From an uncultured Erysipelotrichales bacterium (GTDB lineage: Bacteria > Bacillota_I > Bacilli_A > Erysipelotrichales > Coprobacillaceae), in the NCBI GenBank assembly GCA_934754755.1, contig CAKVJS010000076.1, positions 1-6,148 of the forward strand: a stretch of DNA of 6,148 bases. Reading direction: 5' to 3'. Shown in pieces: positions 5,902-6,148 of the stretch; within the stretch, counting starts at the first letter, position 1, and each line of letters opens with the position of its first letter. Made by a program: the position numbers and the translations under genes. The notes below the pieces were generated by a model. That model saw only the letters and a program-made list of their open reading frames with translations. It ran no database searches and was not told where the DNA came from.

Positions 5902-6148
5902 ATGTTATCATCAGTACTTGCTTTTTTTTCTAATTTCTTCTTTATTTCCTATATAAAATCGCAATCGTTTGCGCTACCGTTAACCGTAGAAGAGGAACAA
6001 AAATATCTAGAACAATGGTATCAAGGAGATCGCAAAGCACGAGACATATTAATTGAAAGAAATTTACGGCTCGTTGCCCATGTCGCTAAAAAATATGAAA
6101 ACAATCGAGATTTACAAGAAGATCTTATTAGTATTGGTACCATTGGTT
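5902..6148 (+). CDS. sigK: RNA polymerase sporulation sigma factor SigK, 5' part
   Basis: The first 82 codons are present and the gene leaves the window on the right. The sequence follows SigK rather than other sigma factors: a hydrophobic N-terminus (residues 1-15), then SYIKSQSFALPL (16-27), EEEQKYLE (30-37), the region 1.2/2.1 block ARDILIERNLRLVAHVAKKY (46-65), and EDLISIGTIG (73-82), the start of the region 2.2 core. SigK directs late mother-cell transcription for spore cortex and coat. In Bacillus it is made as a precursor and cut near the Ser-Tyr bond corresponding to Ser16-Tyr17 here by the membrane protease SpoIVFB, so residues 1-16 probably form a pro-sequence. ATG 5902 has GAGGTG 5 nt upstream and no alternative in-frame Met follows within the window. 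Close relatives (SigE, SigF, SigG) have different N-termini. Whether the gene is complete or interrupted, as by skin elements in some species, cannot be seen. Confidence 0.9.
   Translation, partial: MLSSVLAFFSNFFFISYIKSQSFALPLTVEEEQKYLEQWYQGDRKARDILIERNLRLVAHVAKKYENNRDLQEDLISIGTIG

Noticed and set aside
1..6148. Mollicutes-type code (TGA as Trp), suggested by the NadD-YqeK fusion
   Set aside because: Trp is encoded by TGG throughout and yhbY ends in TGA exactly at the expected family length and nadD overlap.
1..6148. Mobile elements, CRISPR arrays, tRNA or rRNA genes
   Set aside because: Conserved coding genes fill almost all of the window; no transposase motifs, regularly spaced repeats or RNA-gene signatures were seen.

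Overview
The window is AT-rich DNA packed with genes, from a Bacillota (Firmicutes) chromosome. It holds a piece of the conserved yqe ribosome-assembly/NAD cluster, followed by mtnN and a large U32-family gene. Divergent from these is the start of a sporulation sigma factor gene, sigK. SigK points to a lineage with an endospore-forming ancestry. A NadD-YqeK fusion and a yqe cluster without aroE or yqeM suggest Erysipelotrichia or a relative rather than Bacillus or a classical Clostridium. That placement is inference. Genes end in TAG, TAA and TGA, and Trp is always TGG in the translated frames, so the standard bacterial code applies and this is not a Mycoplasma-type genome.

Layout: six genes on the minus strand, read from right to left, form one tight cluster. 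They are yqeH (5755-4661), yhbY/yqeI (4652-4365), a fused nadD-yqeK (4368-3268), rsfS (3275-2931), mtnN (2913-2221) and a U32/DUF3656 protein (2236 to beyond the left edge). Junctions are 8 nt apart, overlap 4 nt, overlap 8 nt, 17 nt apart and overlap 16 nt, as expected of one operon with translational coupling. No terminator or promoter space exists between them. The only real intergenic region is 5756-5901 (146 bp). It separates yqeH from the plus-strand sigK start at 5902, which runs off the right edge after 82 codons. There is no gene-free stretch over 300 bp.

Functionally, most of the operon serves the ribosome: YqeH (small-subunit assembly GTPase), YhbY (RNA-binding, large-subunit precursor), RsfS (silencing of the large subunit) and the U32 protein (family members hydroxylate tRNA or 23S rRNA). 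The rest handles adenine nucleotides: NadD makes deamido-NAD, YqeK hydrolyses Ap4A, and MtnN cleaves S-adenosylhomocysteine and methylthioadenosine. The window is mainly a conserved housekeeping region. I do not see a novel defence or mobile system. The points most worth a second look are the NadD-YqeK fusion, the pro-sequence-like N-terminus of SigK with a SpoIIID-like site upstream, and the second cysteine group of the U32 protein.
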